Below, piece by piece: positions 9,451 to 18,837 of a stretch of 64,000 bases of DNA. Both the position numbers and the translations under genes were made by a program. The notes under the pieces were generated by a model. That model was not told the origin of the DNA, made no database searches, and was given only the letters and a program-made list of their open reading frames with translations. The stretch is from Schleiferiaceae bacterium (GTDB lineage Bacteria > Bacteroidota > Bacteroidia > Flavobacteriales > Schleiferiaceae). The stretch lies in assembly GCA_018401735.1 (NCBI GenBank), contig JAGYKI010000010.1, positions 51,876 through 115,875 of the forward strand, written 5' to 3'. Each line of letters begins with the position of its first letter. Position 1 is the first letter of the stretch.

Positions 9451-9458
9451 CAAAATTA
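9451..9458 (-). promoter_or_regulatory. -7 promoter box for holA
   Basis: It reads TAATTTTG on the minus strand, a perfect TAnnTTTG. The predicted start of transcription lies about 19 nt before the holA ATG, which also supports the shorter start. Confidence 0.5.
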
Positions 9459-9516
9459 AGGCTTCTCAATTAATAACCCCATTCAAAAAAAACCTTTCCG
9501 CGCAAGCGATTGAGCT

Positions 9517-9524
9517 TATCTTTG
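9517..9524 (+). promoter_or_regulatory. -7 promoter box, predicted leaderless mRNA
   Basis: TATCTTTG matches TAnnTTTG perfectly and ends exactly 5 nt before the GTG start at 9529. Transcription would begin at about the first base of the start codon. Confidence 0.55.
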
Positions 9525-9528
9525 TCTC

Positions 9529-9984
9529 GTGAAAAACTTGGTCCCTTTAAATTTAGATCCCGCCCCGCTTAAGCTTTCGCAGAAAGACGGACAAGTTTAC
9601 GTTTGGGATCAGATTCGTAAAAAACATTTGGTGCTCACGCCAGAAGAATGGGTACGACAGCATCTCATTCACTACTTTATTAGCGAATTACAAGTTCCTT
9701 TAGCAGCCTTTAGTTTAGAAGGTGGCTTTCGCCTGAATGGTAAACTAAAGCGCTCGGATATACTCATCTATAAAAATGCCCAACCCTGCCTTTTGGTAGA
9801 ATGCAAAGCGCCCCAAGTAAAAATCAGTCAAGATACTTTCGACCAAGCCAGTCGCTATAATATGCACTATCAATTACCATATTTGGCAATTAGCAATGGC
9901 TTGGAACATTATTGGCTGCGCCTAAAAGAGGGTGGAAAATCCTACTATTTCACCGAGAGATTAAAACCATTTAGCACCTGGTAA
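9529..9984 (+). CDS. HsdR N-terminal domain-like protein (type I restriction enzyme R fold)
   Basis: 151 residues, GTG start. The core (LTPEEWVRQHLIHYFI, GKLKRSDILIYKNAQPCLLVECKAP) contains a D...E-x-K nuclease-type motif, with D in KRSDILI and ECK in LLVECKAP, matching the HSDR_N/PD-(D/E)XK family. In Bacteroidota such stand-alone proteins are common beside housekeeping genes, and no HsdM or HsdS is nearby. It is probably not part of a complete restriction system. It may be a nuclease or a nucleic-acid-binding relic. It ends 1 nt from the convergent EI24 gene, with no terminator between. Confidence 0.75.
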   Translation: MKNLVPLNLDPAPLKLSQKDGQVYVWDQIRKKHLVLTPEEWVRQHLIHYFISELQVPLAAFSLEGGFRLNGKLKRSDILIYKNAQPCLLVECKAPQVKISQDTFDQASRYNMHYQLPYLAISNGLEHYWLRLKEGGKSYYFTERLKPFSTW

Positions 9985-9985
9985 T

Positions 9986-10729
9986 TTATTTACCTAAACG
10001 CAAAGCCACTTTAGTACCCGCAATTACCGACCAAGCTGGCGCTAAAATCCAACCCAGTATGGGAATCAAAAATAAACCGTAAAAAAATAGTCCCACCGTG
10101 GCTACTGCTGCACGGTTCTTCCGCATCCATTTTTCCGTATCCGCAAAAGAATAGCGCCAGCGCTCGGCATTATAATCCATTAAGCCGTAGCCTAAAAAAT
10201 ACGATTGTACGATTAAAATTAAAAAGGGACTGACCATCCCCACCAGAGGAATAAAAGCCAAAATAGAAAGGACAATGGTAAGGGCCATCTCCTTTATAAA
10301 ATTGAGGAGATTTATTCGCACCGCCCGAATGATATCATTAAACATCTGCGCCAGCGAAAAAGGGGTTTCAATGCCAAGCTCGTCCTTTTCTACTTTCTCA
10401 GATAAAAAACTGAGAAAGGGCGATAAGAGAATTAAGGTCGCATATTTAAATAGGCTTCCCATGAAAAAGATCATGATGATTTGCAGAATAATCACCAAGA
10501 TAATGCTGTAAGACTCCAATTCACCGAGCTGATAGCCAAAAAGTCCCAACACTAAGTTTAACCAACGATTAATGTTGTTTAGCATTAGCCAAATTAAACC
10601 CATCAAAAGCCCAGTGTACACTAAAATGGGTAAAACCAAATAACGTCGATAACCCTTTTTAAAGAGCTTTGGGAAGGCCTCAACATAGGCTCCGATACTT
10701 ATCCCAAGATATTGAAAGAATTGCACCAT
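9986..10729 (-). CDS. EI24/CysZ-like membrane protein
   Basis: 247 residues with four to five strong membrane segments (about 28-52, 78-105, 152-185 and 207-235). The N-terminal YFPKLFKKGYRR-like segment (EAFPKLFKKGYRRYLVLPIL) and the LIPILGWILAPAWSVIAGTK tail match the EI24 domain family that includes CysZ sulfate transporters. Function in Bacteroidota is unproven, and no sulfur-assimilation gene lies nearby. Its 5' end lies head to head with purB, whose -7 box begins 10 nt away. Confidence 0.72.
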   Translation of the reverse strand: MVQFFQYLGISIGAYVEAFPKLFKKGYRRYLVLPILVYTGLLMGLIWLMLNNINRWLNLVLGLFGYQLGELESYSIILVIILQIIMIFFMGSLFKYATLILLSPFLSFLSEKVEKDELGIETPFSLAQMFNDIIRAVRINLLNFIKEMALTIVLSILAFIPLVGMVSPFLILIVQSYFLGYGLMDYNAERWRYSFADTEKWMRKNRAAVATVGLFFYGLFLIPILGWILAPAWSVIAGTKVALRLGK

Positions 10730-10738
10730 AAAGATTTA

Positions 10739-10746
10739 TACTTTTG
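10739..10746 (+). promoter_or_regulatory. -7 promoter box for purB
   Basis: TACTTTTG matches TAnnTTTG perfectly, 20 nt before the purB ATG at 10766. It lies in the short space between the divergent EI24 gene and purB. Confidence 0.5.
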
Positions 10747-10765
10747 CCGCTTCAAAAATCCGAAC

Positions 10766-12109
10766 ATGGAAAATCAATTAAACGCAGTTTCCCCGATAGA
10801 CGGGCGCTATCGCAAAGTAACTAAAAAGCTTAGCAATTATTTCTCAGAATTTGCTCTTATTCAATATCGGGTGCGGGTTGAAGTTGAATATTTTATTAGC
10901 TTGTGCGAGCTACCATTGCCGCAATTAGCCACTTTTGATAAGCAACGCTTCAACGATTTAAGAGACCTTTATTTAGATTTTAGTCTTGCCGACGCAAAAG
11001 CAATTAAAAAGATTGAACAAACTACCAATCACGACGTGAAAGCGGTAGAATACTTTTTAAAAGAACACTTTAACCGCCTTGGTTTGGAGCAGTTTCAAGA
11101 GTTTATCCATTTTGGATTAACCTCTCAAGACATTAATAATACGGCGATTCCGCTTAGTATTAAGGAATTTATTGAGGAAGACTACACCTCCCTATTAGGA
11201 GATCTTATTGTTAGTCTTAGCAATATGGCCGAAGAGTGGTCTGAAATCCCTATGTTGGCCCGTACGCACGGACAGCCTGCATCCCCCACTATTTTAGGAA
11301 AAGAAATAATGGTTTTTGTGGAGCGCTTGGATCAGCAGATGCGCTTGCTGCGTCACATTCCTCACTCGGCTAAATTTGGCGGCGCCACTGGTAATTTCAA
11401 TGCTCATAACTTAGCCTACCCCAATACCGATTGGCATGGCTTTGCCCAAGAGTTTGTGGAAGAAAACCTCGGCCTACAGCATTCTTGGCCTACCACGCAA
11501 ATTGAGCATTACGATAATATGGCGGCGCTCTTCGATTGTATGAAGCGTATCAATACTATTATAATGGACTTGGACCGCGATATGTGGACTTACATATCGA
11601 TGGAGTACTTTAAGCAAAAAATTAAAGAAGGTGAAATAGGCTCTTCTGCCATGCCACATAAGGTTAACCCGATTGACTTTGAAAACAGCGAAGGTAACTT
11701 AGGCATTGCCAATGCTTTATTTGAGCATTTGGCTGCTAAACTTCCCCTTTCTCGCTTACAGCGCGATTTAACCGATAGTACTGTTTTACGTAATGTAGGG
11801 GTCCCTTTTGGTCACACTATTATTGCCATCAACTCTACCTTAAAAGGACTGAATAAATTACTACTTAACCAAAAAGCTTTGGAAGCCGATTTAGAAAGAA
11901 ACTGGGCGGTAGTTGCAGAAGGGATTCAAAACATTTTACGTCGCGAAGGCTATCCTAAACCATACGAAGCACTGAAGTCGCTTACACGCACCAATAAGTC
12001 TATTGATCAAAAAGCCATTGCAGAATTTATTGGTGGCTTAGATGTTAGTCCTGAAATTAAAATGGAACTATTAGCAATTCGTCCCGAAAATTACGTGGGA
12101 AGAGCTTAA
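10766..12109 (+). CDS. purB: Adenylosuccinate lyase
   Basis: 447 residues from ATG 10766 (MENQLNAVSPIDGRYRKV), the conserved start; an upstream in-frame start would run through the promoter. It belongs to the fumarase/aspartase superfamily. The three signature regions are visible: TSQDINNTA, ARTHGQPASPT and the flexible loop GSSAMPHKVNPIDFENSEGN. PurB cleaves SAICAR and adenylosuccinate to release fumarate, acting twice in purine synthesis. The length fits the E. coli-type enzyme (about 456). A strong terminator follows, so it is monocistronic. Confidence 0.95.
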   Translation: MENQLNAVSPIDGRYRKVTKKLSNYFSEFALIQYRVRVEVEYFISLCELPLPQLATFDKQRFNDLRDLYLDFSLADAKAIKKIEQTTNHDVKAVEYFLKEHFNRLGLEQFQEFIHFGLTSQDINNTAIPLSIKEFIEEDYTSLLGDLIVSLSNMAEEWSEIPMLARTHGQPASPTILGKEIMVFVERLDQQMRLLRHIPHSAKFGGATGNFNAHNLAYPNTDWHGFAQEFVEENLGLQHSWPTTQIEHYDNMAALFDCMKRINTIIMDLDRDMWTYISMEYFKQKIKEGEIGSSAMPHKVNPIDFENSEGNLGIANALFEHLAAKLPLSRLQRDLTDSTVLRNVGVPFGHTIIAINSTLKGLNKLLLNQKALEADLERNWAVVAEGIQNILRREGYPKPYEALKSLTRTNKSIDQKAIAEFIGGLDVSPEIKMELLAIRPENYVGRA

Positions 12110-12186
12110 ATGCTCACTATTAACCCAGAAGTAAAGAGACTGAAATCCAATTGGAACTAGAACTTTAAAAAAACTTTGGGAAAAAG

Positions 12187-12217
12187 GCGGTTTCATGGTA
12201 GAAGCCGCTTTTTTTTT
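12187..12217 (+). terminator. Intrinsic terminator after purB
   Basis: GCGGTTTC pairs with GAAGCCGC (one G-U pair) around a 6-nt loop and is followed by nine T residues. Confidence 0.85.
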
Positions 12218-12301
12218 GCTTTATTAGAAGCAGTTTAACAATTTAGACTGAATTTAAAATAAAAGCTTTCTAATAGAGACAATTAGAAAGCCGCCGTTTA
12301 C

Positions 12302-12309
12302 TATTTTTG
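12302..12309 (+). promoter_or_regulatory. -7 promoter box for aconitase
   Basis: TATTTTTG, a perfect TAnnTTTG, lies 24 nt before the ATG at 12334. It also argues against starting translation at the TTG inside this box. Confidence 0.5.
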
Positions 12310-12333
12310 CGAATCTTGAAAAAATCCAACAAC

Positions 12334-14601
12334 ATGATTTTTGATATCGAAATGATCAAAAAGGTTTACGCCAAATTTCCCGAGCGCGTTGCTGCTGCTC
12401 GTGAAATTACTGGTGGACCCCTTACCCTAGCGGAAAAAATTCTTTATGCCCACCTGTGGGATGAAAACAACAATACAGCTCATACGAGAGGTAAAAGCTA
12501 CGTAGACTTTGCCCCCGATCGTGTGGCCATGCAAGACGCAACTGCGCAAATGGCCCTATTGCAATTTATGCAATCAGGACGTAAAGAAGCTGCTGTGCCA
12601 TCAACGGTGCATTGTGATCACCTTATTCAGGCTGAAACCGGCGCGGTAGCCGATTTAAAAAACGCCAAGCAAAAGAGCTCGGAGGTTTTTGATTTTCTTC
12701 AATCTGTGTCGAATAAATTCGGTATTGGTTTTTGGGAACCAGGTGGTGGTATTATTCACCAAGTAGTTTTAGAAAACTATGCTTTTCCTGGCGGAATGAT
12801 GATTGGTACAGATTCGCATACGGTAAATGCTGGTGGCCTGGGAATGGTGGCCATTGGTGTAGGTGGGGCTGATGCTGTAGACGTTATGGCTGGTATGCCT
12901 TGGGAACTTAAATTTCCAAAACTTATTGGGGTAAAATTAACGGGGAAACTATCTGGCTGGACCGCTAGCAAAGACGTAATCTTAAAACTTGCTGGGATCC
13001 TCACTGTAAAAGGTGGAACTGGCGCAATTGTAGAGTATTTCGGACCGGGTGCCAAGTCTTTAAGCTGCACCGGTAAAGGAACAATTTGTAATATGGGCGC
13101 CGAAATTGGTGCTACTACTTCTACCTTTGGTTACGATAATAAAATGGGCGATTACCTTCGTGGTACTGGCCGTGCAGAAGTAGCTGATGCTGCCGATGCC
13201 ATTGCAGAACACCTTACGGGAGATGAGGAAGTATATAATAACCCGGAAGCTTATTTCGATCAGGTTATTGAAATCGACCTCAGCACTTTAGAGCCACATA
13301 TCAACGGACCCTTTACTCCCGATAGAGCTACACCAATTAGCCAATTTGCTAAAGAGGTGGAAGCCAACGGCTGGCCTAAAGAATTGGAAGTAGGTTTAAT
13401 TGGTTCTTGTACCAACTCTTCGTACGAAGATTTAACACGTGCCGCCTCGATCGCACAGCAGGCCATCGATAAAAACCTTACTGTACGTTCTGAATTTACC
13501 ATTACACCAGGCAGTGAGCAAGTTCGCTTTACCGCTGATCGTGACGGACTGTTAGAAAAATTCAACGCCATGGGTGGTGTGGTAATGGCTAATGCTTGTG
13601 GTCCATGTATTGGTCAGTGGGCGCGCCATACCGACGATCCTACTCGTAAGAACTCCATTATCACCTCTTTCAACCGAAATTTCGCGAAGCGTAATGACGG
13701 TAATCCTAATACCCACAGTTTTGTGGCTAGTCCAGAGATTGTAACCGCTATGGCTATTGCGGGGGATATGACTTTTAATCCATTAACCGATACGCTTACC
13801 AACGAAAAAGGTGAGCAAGTTAAATTAGACGAGCCATTAGGAATAGAGATGCCTCCAGCTGGTTTTGCGGTAGAAAACAATGGTTACCATGAACCTGCCG
13901 CTGATGGAAGCAATGTAGCTATTCAAGTTGCTGAAAAATCAGAACGTTTACAATTATTGGATCCTTTCCAAGCTTGGGATGGTAAAAATATTGAAGGCAT
14001 GCGCCTAATTATCAAGGCGAAAGGCAAATGTACTACCGACCATATTTCCATGGCTGGTCCCTGGTTACGTTTCCGTGGTCACTTAGATAATATTTCTAAT
14101 AACACTTTAACGGGTGCAATTAATTATTTCAATGATGAGCCAGGACGCGTTAAAAACCTCCTAACAGGTGAAGTAGGTACTGTGCCTGATGTCCAAAGAG
14201 CTTATAAAGCAGCCGGAATCCCAACAATTGTAGTAGGTGATCATAACTACGGTGAAGGAAGCTCTCGCGAGCACGCCGCCATGCAACCGCGCCACTTAGG
14301 AATGAGAATCGTATTGGTAAAATCTTTTGCACGTATCCACGAAACCAACCTTAAGAAGCAGGGAATGCTTGGCCTTACCTTCCAAAATGAAGCAGACTAC
14401 GATTTATTCCGTGAAGATGACATCATCGACACAGTTGATCTAGATCAGTTTCAAGAAGGCAAAGCCTTACACTTGAGATTGAAACATGCCGATGGTAGTG
14501 AAGACTTAATTAGCGTTGATCATACTTATAATGATTCACAAATAGCTTGGTTTAAAGCTGGTAGCGCTCTGAATAAAATTAAAAGCGACCTTAAAGCTTA
14601 A
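12334..14601 (+). CDS. Aconitate hydratase
   Basis: 755 residues from ATG 12334. The catalytic domain shows [21 protein letters not shown] and the three [4Fe-4S] ligands C359 (GSCTNSS), C422 and C425 ([10 protein letters not shown]). The C-terminal swivel domain has [16 protein letters not shown] and [19 protein letters not shown], with the substrate-binding serines and arginine. It converts citrate to isocitrate in the TCA cycle. Length and layout resemble the mitochondrial-type aconitase common in Bacteroidota rather than E. coli AcnA (about 890) or AcnB. It is flanked by its own promoter and terminator. Confidence 0.95.
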   Translation: MIFDIEMIKKVYAKFPERVAAAREITGGPLTLAEKILYAHLWDENNNTAHTRGKSYVDFAPDRVAMQDATAQMALLQFMQSGRKEAAVPSTVHCDHLIQAETGAVADLKNAKQKSSEVFDFLQSVSNKFGIGFWEPGGGIIHQVVLENYAFPGGMMIGTDSHTVNAGGLGMVAIGVGGADAVDVMAGMPWELKFPKLIGVKLTGKLSGWTASKDVILKLAGILTVKGGTGAIVEYFGPGAKSLSCTGKGTICNMGAEIGATTSTFGYDNKMGDYLRGTGRAEVADAADAIAEHLTGDEEVYNNPEAYFDQVIEIDLSTLEPHINGPFTPDRATPISQFAKEVEANGWPKELEVGLIGSCTNSSYEDLTRAASIAQQAIDKNLTVRSEFTITPGSEQVRFTADRDGLLEKFNAMGGVVMANACGPCIGQWARHTDDPTRKNSIITSFNRNFAKRNDGNPNTHSFVASPEIVTAMAIAGDMTFNPLTDTLTNEKGEQVKLDEPLGIEMPPAGFAVENNGYHEPAADGSNVAIQVAEKSERLQLLDPFQAWDGKNIEGMRLIIKAKGKCTTDHISMAGPWLRFRGHLDNISNNTLTGAINYFNDEPGRVKNLLTGEVGTVPDVQRAYKAAGIPTIVVGDHNYGEGSSREHAAMQPRHLGMRIVLVKSFARIHETNLKKQGMLGLTFQNEADYDLFREDDIIDTVDLDQFQEGKALHLRLKHADGSEDLISVDHTYNDSQIAWFKAGSALNKIKSDLKA

Positions 14602-14623
14602 ACTTTTCTAAGCCTAAAATGAG

Positions 14624-14662
14624 ATCCCTCTTAGCAATTTTGTTGAGAGGGATTTTTTTTTT
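14624..14662 (+). terminator. Intrinsic terminator after aconitase
   Basis: ATCCCTCT pairs perfectly with AGAGGGAT around a 14-nt loop and runs into a long T-tract. Confidence 0.88.
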
Positions 14663-14703
14663 GACTTTTTTCTAAAAAGTAATGAAAATCACAAATTGTT
14701 AAT

Positions 14704-14711
14704 TATATTTG
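14704..14711 (+). promoter_or_regulatory. -7 promoter box upstream of an ORF-free transcript
   Basis: TATATTTG, a perfect TAnnTTTG, lies 42 nt past the aconitase terminator. No usable ORF follows before the terminator at 14835-14878. Confidence 0.45.
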
Positions 14712-14715
14712 CATT

Positions 14716-14878
14716 GTTAATAGTAAAACTATCATATACGCGTTTAACGCATCCCTATTGTTAGTAACACTATAAAGAAAATTTAATTGAATTGGCGACT
14801 AGCCTATCCCCACTAAAGATAGCTTGGTTGGTTTAACTCTCTCGCTCCTTTTTCTTAAGGACGGGAGAGTTTCTTTTT
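14716..14878 (+). ncRNA. Candidate small RNA gene between aconitase and a T9SS gene
   Basis: This stretch has its own -7 box (14704-14711) and its own strong intrinsic terminator. The terminator stem 14835-14848 / 14859-14871 has 13 base pairs (AACTCTC...GAGAGTT, with one bulge) followed by TCTTTTT. The roughly 160 nt between contain no ATG and only very short TTG frames. The aconitase transcript already ends at 14662, so this second terminator needs another transcript. Internal hairpins such as GCGTT-T-AACGC and CTATC/GATAG are visible. I cannot assign it to a known RNA family; 6S RNA was considered but not demonstrated. Confidence 0.45.
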
Positions 14879-14984
14879 AGGGACCTTTTCGATTCGCCGT
14901 TTCCTTTATTCTAAGTGTATTCTAAACAGAAATAAGGCGGGCCAATTCCCTTTAGCTAGGCAAGCCCAATCTTTACCTTTCCAC

Positions 14985-14992
14985 TATCTTTG
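14985..14992 (+). promoter_or_regulatory. -7 promoter box for the T9SS gene at 15047
   Basis: TATCTTTG, a perfect TAnnTTTG, predicts a leader of about 50 nt before ATG 15047. Confidence 0.45.
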
Positions 14993-15046
14993 CAAAAATT
15001 CTGTTCGTCGCTAACCTACTAAGCTTAAGCATCGTTATACTAGCAG

Positions 15047-16102
15047 ATGAAAACTAAAGTCATGAAAAAAATTATTACCCTTTGTATTGCCCTAACCACG
15101 CTAAGCGCACAAGCTCAAAACTTCTCACCTACTCTTAATCGAAATTTCGAGTTGATTTTTGTAGACTACTTGATGCCTTACAATACCCTAATCAATATCG
15201 ATCCAAGTACTAACCCAGTTGATACCTTCGGTTTCGTTGAAGTATTAAAAAATGCCAATGGCGCCTATTTACAAGGACGTGAATTTGAATCTGGGAACTT
15301 AGTAAGTAGCTGGTTATGCTCAAATAACGGTAACATTAACACCGTTTATATGACAAATCCTTTAAATGGCGATACAGTGCAAATGGATAAAATTTATCGT
15401 GATGCCCTAGGAAGAGATACACTTTACCAAACCTATTTCGACACTACCTTTCCTGCTACCGGAAGCCTCATCTTAAGTGAGGAATTACGTCTTTTTTATG
15501 GACCACATGGCGTAGAAAGTGCTGCTATTTCCGAAGTAAATGGCGGCCTTGGATTTGGTAATAATATCAACTATACCGTTTATCGCAATGCCCAAAACAA
15601 GGTGGACTCACTTGTGGCTGATATTGAATTTATGGGCAGCAAATTCCCCATTCAAACCTTAATCTATTTCGCTTCAAACAATCAATTGGATAGTATAAAC
15701 CTTAAAAACACCCTTTCGGGAGAAGTGGAAGAACAAGTGCGTGTGATTAATAATAGCAATGGACTAGTAGAGAAATTTTTCATCTACGAAAGAGGTAATA
15801 ATAATGCTTGGACGCTTTATGACGAATATCACCTAAGTGCCAACACCTTTTTTGGTCTAAGCCAAAAATCCGCTTTAAGCTTAAACCTTTACCCTAATCC
15901 TAGCCAGGGTTTACTAAATTTAAATAACCCTCTATCGGCTGATCTTAAAATCTTCAATTTAAATGGAGAGCTTGTGTGCGAGCAAAGTGGATTAAGCCCA
16001 CAAAGCCAAGTTAATCTGAAATCGGTAGCGAAAGGTTTCTACTTTGCTCAGATTCGTTTAAGCGATGGAAGCTTTTACAGAGAAAAGATCTTATTGAATT
16101 AA
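15047..16102 (+). CDS. Secreted protein with T9SS type A sorting domain, unknown function
   Basis: 351 residues with a signal peptide (MKKIITLCIALTTLSAQAQ, cleaved near QAQN). The start may be ATG 15047 or 15062; both give an export signal. The central 250 residues are beta-rich and acidic, with no family I recognise. The last 75 residues form a type A sorting domain: LSLNLYPNPSQGLLNL, LKIFNLNGELVCEQ and KGFYFAQIRLSDGSFYREKILLN. It should be exported across the outer membrane by the T9SS. It is followed within 20 nt by a short repeat copy and then a terminator. Confidence 0.82.
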   Translation: MKTKVMKKIITLCIALTTLSAQAQNFSPTLNRNFELIFVDYLMPYNTLINIDPSTNPVDTFGFVEVLKNANGAYLQGREFESGNLVSSWLCSNNGNINTVYMTNPLNGDTVQMDKIYRDALGRDTLYQTYFDTTFPATGSLILSEELRLFYGPHGVESAAISEVNGGLGFGNNINYTVYRNAQNKVDSLVADIEFMGSKFPIQTLIYFASNNQLDSINLKNTLSGEVEEQVRVINNSNGLVEKFFIYERGNNNAWTLYDEYHLSANTFFGLSQKSALSLNLYPNPSQGLLNLNNPLSADLKIFNLNGELVCEQSGLSPQSQVNLKSVAKGFYFAQIRLSDGSFYREKILLN

Positions 16103-16120
16103 AATCAATCTTCTTATTGT

Positions 16121-16174
16121 ACGTGAGTTCGATTATAAATCATAGCCTCAGATTTTACGTCGAATTCACGTTAT
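16121..16174 (-). repeat. Inverted-repeat element, copy B (short form)
   Basis: A 54-bp near-palindrome, ACGTGAGTTCGA...TCGAATTCACGTTA. On the minus strand it equals the left end of the long element joined directly to its right end. The junction falls at AAAATC, a 6-bp word present at both corresponding points of the long form, so one could derive from the other by deletion between these words. It lies 19 nt after a gene, in opposite orientation to copies A, D, E and F. Confidence 0.88.
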
Positions 16175-16178
16175 TTAT

Positions 16179-16205
16179 AGTCCGCCTTGTTGCGGACTTT
16201 TTTTT
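16179..16205 (+). terminator. Intrinsic terminator following repeat copy B
   Basis: AGTCCGC pairs perfectly with GCGGACT around a 6-nt loop, followed by eight T residues. Confidence 0.85.
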
Positions 16206-16363
16206 GACTTCGCTTTTGGCCTTAGACAAAAAGTCTTCTAAATCCTTGCACTGCCAATCAAGTGCAGTCCATAAACCATAAATCTTAAAATACTTTCCGA
16301 TAAACGAAATTATCTAGGGACGCTCTTTAAACTTATCATCTTTACAACTCAATACAACGAGAT

Positions 16364-18088
16364 ATGAAAAAGAATATAATTTTTGGACTTAGCCTTCTAG
16401 CTTTAGTAGCTTGTAACAAAGAAGATGGGCAGCCCGTTCAAAACATAGCGGGAGAACAAAATGTTAATTCTATGCAAGAGCTTAACGTGGCAGATGACTT
16501 TAATTGGTCTGCTTCTTTTCAGGCTGAGCTAGAAGTTAGTTTCACTAATCCGCATAACCTTTCGGTAGAAGAGGAACTAATTTATATTCTTGATAATAAT
16601 GATAATACGCTGGCTAAAACTAGAGTTAAAAACGGCCTAGCCTCTTTTGAGGTTTACTTACCCTCTAATGGTGAGTATAGTTTATACCTTCCTTTTACCG
16701 GGCATCAGCAAACCCTAAGTAAGCAAGCGAAACAAAACTTCGATCTTAGTCAGAAAATGACGGGAAAAAGAGCGACTCAATTCAATAAAACCGCTGCTAG
16801 TTCTTGCACGGTATGCGAAACACCCATGACTAACAATCTTGCTGAACTACCTGTCCTTCCATTAGGTCGTCAAACTATAATTGATCAAAATTCTGTTCCC
16901 GGATGGAAAACTACCGCCACAGATGGAAAAATCGAAATTTGGTCTACCGGCTTTGGCGGCGTAACCGCTCAAGAAGGCAATCAGTTCTTTGAAATTAATG
17001 CCAACCGCCCGGGTGCTTTATACCAAGAGCTTTGCTTAGAGCCTGGTTCAACAATTTCTTGGTCCGTTTGGCACCGCGGAAGAGCGGGTGTTGACGTGGC
17101 GCAAGTGAAAATTGGTGGCTCCTTAGCAACTGCTACCGTAGAAGCTACTATGACAAGTGGAACTTCTACTTGGAACAACTTTACTGGTACTTATGCAATT
17201 CCGGCCAATCAAACCACTACCCTATTTATTTTTGAAGCTGTAAGTACTGCTGGTAGTGGATCAGTAGGTAACTTCCTTGATAATTTCCGCATCAGCTGCG
17301 ATCAAGATGGCGATGGTGTAGCCGATATTAATGATGACTATCCCACCGATCCAAGCCGCGCTTACCGAAGCTTTTTCCCTAGTGCTGGCAAACAAATTGT
17401 TGCTTTTGAAGACTTATGGCCCGCTACAGGCGACTATGACTTCAACGATTTAGTTTTAAGCAATCAAGTTGAGATTAGTCACAATGCCAATAACGAATTA
17501 GTGGATGCTAAATTCACCGTAAGTATTGATGCAATTGGTGCTGGTTTAGCCAACGGAATTGGCCTCATGCTCCGCGATGAAAGCAAGGCAGTATTAGCGA
17601 ATGGTTCTATCGCCACCGTAAGTGGTGATGTAAGTTTAGACCCTGCTAATAACAGCGGATTAATTGTAAGCAACGATGTTTTTGCAAGCATAAGTAGCTA
17701 TTACCAAAACAATGGTAGTGGTCCCTCTAGAACTCCCGATACTTTAAAATTCACAGTGAATTTCAGTGCCAATGCCGGTAGTGAATTATTACCTGAGCTC
17801 TACCTTTTCCGCAGTAATGATAGAGCTTTAGAAGTACACCGCAGTGGCTTTTCTCCTTCGGCTGCCTTTGATGCTTCCCGCGCTAATACAGTAGATGACA
17901 ATGGTGATTTCAAAACGGCCAACGGTTTACCTTGGGGAATTGAAATTATTACCGAAACCTCTTTCGATCATGCCCTAGAAAAAATTGACATGGTACAAGC
18001 TTACCCTCAATTTGCTAGTTGGGCTGCATCTGGCGGAAGCCAAAATACAACGTGGTTCCTAAACCCAGATGTTGAAAAAGTCTTTTAA
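16364..18088 (+). CDS. LruC domain-containing lipoprotein
   Basis: 574 residues. The lipobox LVAC puts the lipidated cysteine at residue 17, so it is an envelope lipoprotein. A central beta-sandwich region (about 140-310, containing WSVWHRGRAGVDVAQVKIGG) resembles adhesion or carbohydrate-binding modules. Then comes DQDGDGVADINDDYPTD, a calcium-binding thrombospondin type 3-like repeat. The C-terminal LruC/DUF4842 domain starts at IVAFEDLWPATGDYDFNDLVL. LruC-type proteins are surface lipoproteins of unknown role first named in Leptospira. It has its own terminator, and no operon partner is evident. Confidence 0.83.
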   Translation: MKKNIIFGLSLLALVACNKEDGQPVQNIAGEQNVNSMQELNVADDFNWSASFQAELEVSFTNPHNLSVEEELIYILDNNDNTLAKTRVKNGLASFEVYLPSNGEYSLYLPFTGHQQTLSKQAKQNFDLSQKMTGKRATQFNKTAASSCTVCETPMTNNLAELPVLPLGRQTIIDQNSVPGWKTTATDGKIEIWSTGFGGVTAQEGNQFFEINANRPGALYQELCLEPGSTISWSVWHRGRAGVDVAQVKIGGSLATATVEATMTSGTSTWNNFTGTYAIPANQTTTLFIFEAVSTAGSGSVGNFLDNFRISCDQDGDGVADINDDYPTDPSRAYRSFFPSAGKQIVAFEDLWPATGDYDFNDLVLSNQVEISHNANNELVDAKFTVSIDAIGAGLANGIGLMLRDESKAVLANGSIATVSGDVSLDPANNSGLIVSNDVFASISSYYQNNGSGPSRTPDTLKFTVNFSANAGSELLPELYLFRSNDRALEVHRSGFSPSAAFDASRANTVDDNGDFKTANGLPWGIEIITETSFDHALEKIDMVQAYPQFASWAASGGSQNTTWFLNPDVEKVF

Positions 18089-18121
18089 TAGCAAGCGTTA
18101 ACTAAAATTATAATTGTACTA

Positions 18122-18157
18122 AATACCTCGTCTCCCAAGGACGGGGTATTTTTTTAG
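18122..18157 (+). terminator. Intrinsic terminator after the LruC gene
   Basis: AATACC-TCGTC pairs with GACG-GGTATT around a 7-nt loop and is followed by a T-run. Confidence 0.82.
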
Positions 18158-18188
18158 TAAAAACTTGAGCAGTCTGAAAAATTTAAAC

Positions 18189-18209
18189 TTACTTTGTACT
18201 TCAAAGTAC
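18189..18209 (+). promoter_or_regulatory. Promoter and palindromic operator before the membrane protein/winged-helix operon
   Basis: A -7-like TTACTTTG runs into the inverted repeat GTACTT-CA-AAGTAC (18196-18209). The same block is repeated before creD at 19140-19160. The winged-helix regulator encoded between the two copies is the obvious candidate ligand. Confidence 0.6.
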
Positions 18210-18216
18210 TTTTAAT

Positions 18217-18837
18217 ATGAATCAGGAAAAATACCTCCAAGACTTAGCCGAGATCAAAGAGATGATGAATCGCTCTTCGCGCTTTATATCCCTCAGTGGT
18301 TTATCGGGCGTGTCAGCCGGTATTATTGCTCTTATTGGTGCTTATGCTGCCTACGAAACGGTATACAATAATCAGAATTATTTCGATTATCGCCACGCCT
18401 CTATTACCCAAGAAAGTATACTACAATTAGTCCTAATTGCCGCTCTAACCTTAGTGGGAGCCGTTGGTACGGGTATTTACTTCACCACGCGTGAGAGTAA
18501 AAAGCGCAAACAAAAAATATGGGATACCCAAAGTAAAAGGTTATTGATAAACCTGGCAATTCCCTTATTTACCGGCGGGTTTTTATCGCTCATCTTAATT
18601 CGAGAAGGACTCATTGGTTTAGTGGCCCCGATTACGCTCATCTTTTACGGACTGGCCTTGGTTAACGCTAGTAAATACACCTTAGGGGAATTGAGAAGTT
18701 TGGGGATTTTAGAAATTATTCTGGGTTTAGTGGGCTGTGTTTATATAGGATATGGCCTCGTATTTTGGGCAATCGGTTTCGGGATTTTACACATCGCTTA
18801 TGGTTTAGTAATGCACTTTAAATACCAGCAAGCGTGA
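18217..18837 (+). CDS. Multi-span membrane protein, partner of a winged-helix regulator
   Basis: 206 residues. A cytoplasmic N-terminal helix (LQDLAEIKEMMNRSS) is followed by about six hydrophobic segments: residues 27-48, 66-90, 110-128, 131-148, 163-180 and 183-200. I do not recognise a named domain. It overlaps the next gene by 4 nt (GTGA), so translation of the regulator is coupled to it. A membrane protein encoded with a small winged-helix regulator and a CreD homologue suggests an envelope-stress sensing unit in which this protein might hold or tune the regulator. That is inference. Confidence 0.7.
   Translation: MNQEKYLQDLAEIKEMMNRSSRFISLSGLSGVSAGIIALIGAYAAYETVYNNQNYFDYRHASITQESILQLVLIAALTLVGAVGTGIYFTTRESKKRKQKIWDTQSKRLLINLAIPLFTGGFLSLILIREGLIGLVAPITLIFYGLALVNASKYTLGELRSLGILEIILGLVGCVYIGYGLVFWAIGFGILHIAYGLVMHFKYQQA

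Noticed and set aside
9529..9984. A type I restriction-modification system
   Set aside because: Only an HsdR-N-like domain is present; there is no helicase region, HsdM or HsdS nearby.
14716..14878. Identification of the candidate sRNA as 6S RNA
   Set aside because: Size and position would fit, but I could not see the long closing stem and central bubble with confidence, so the family name is withheld.
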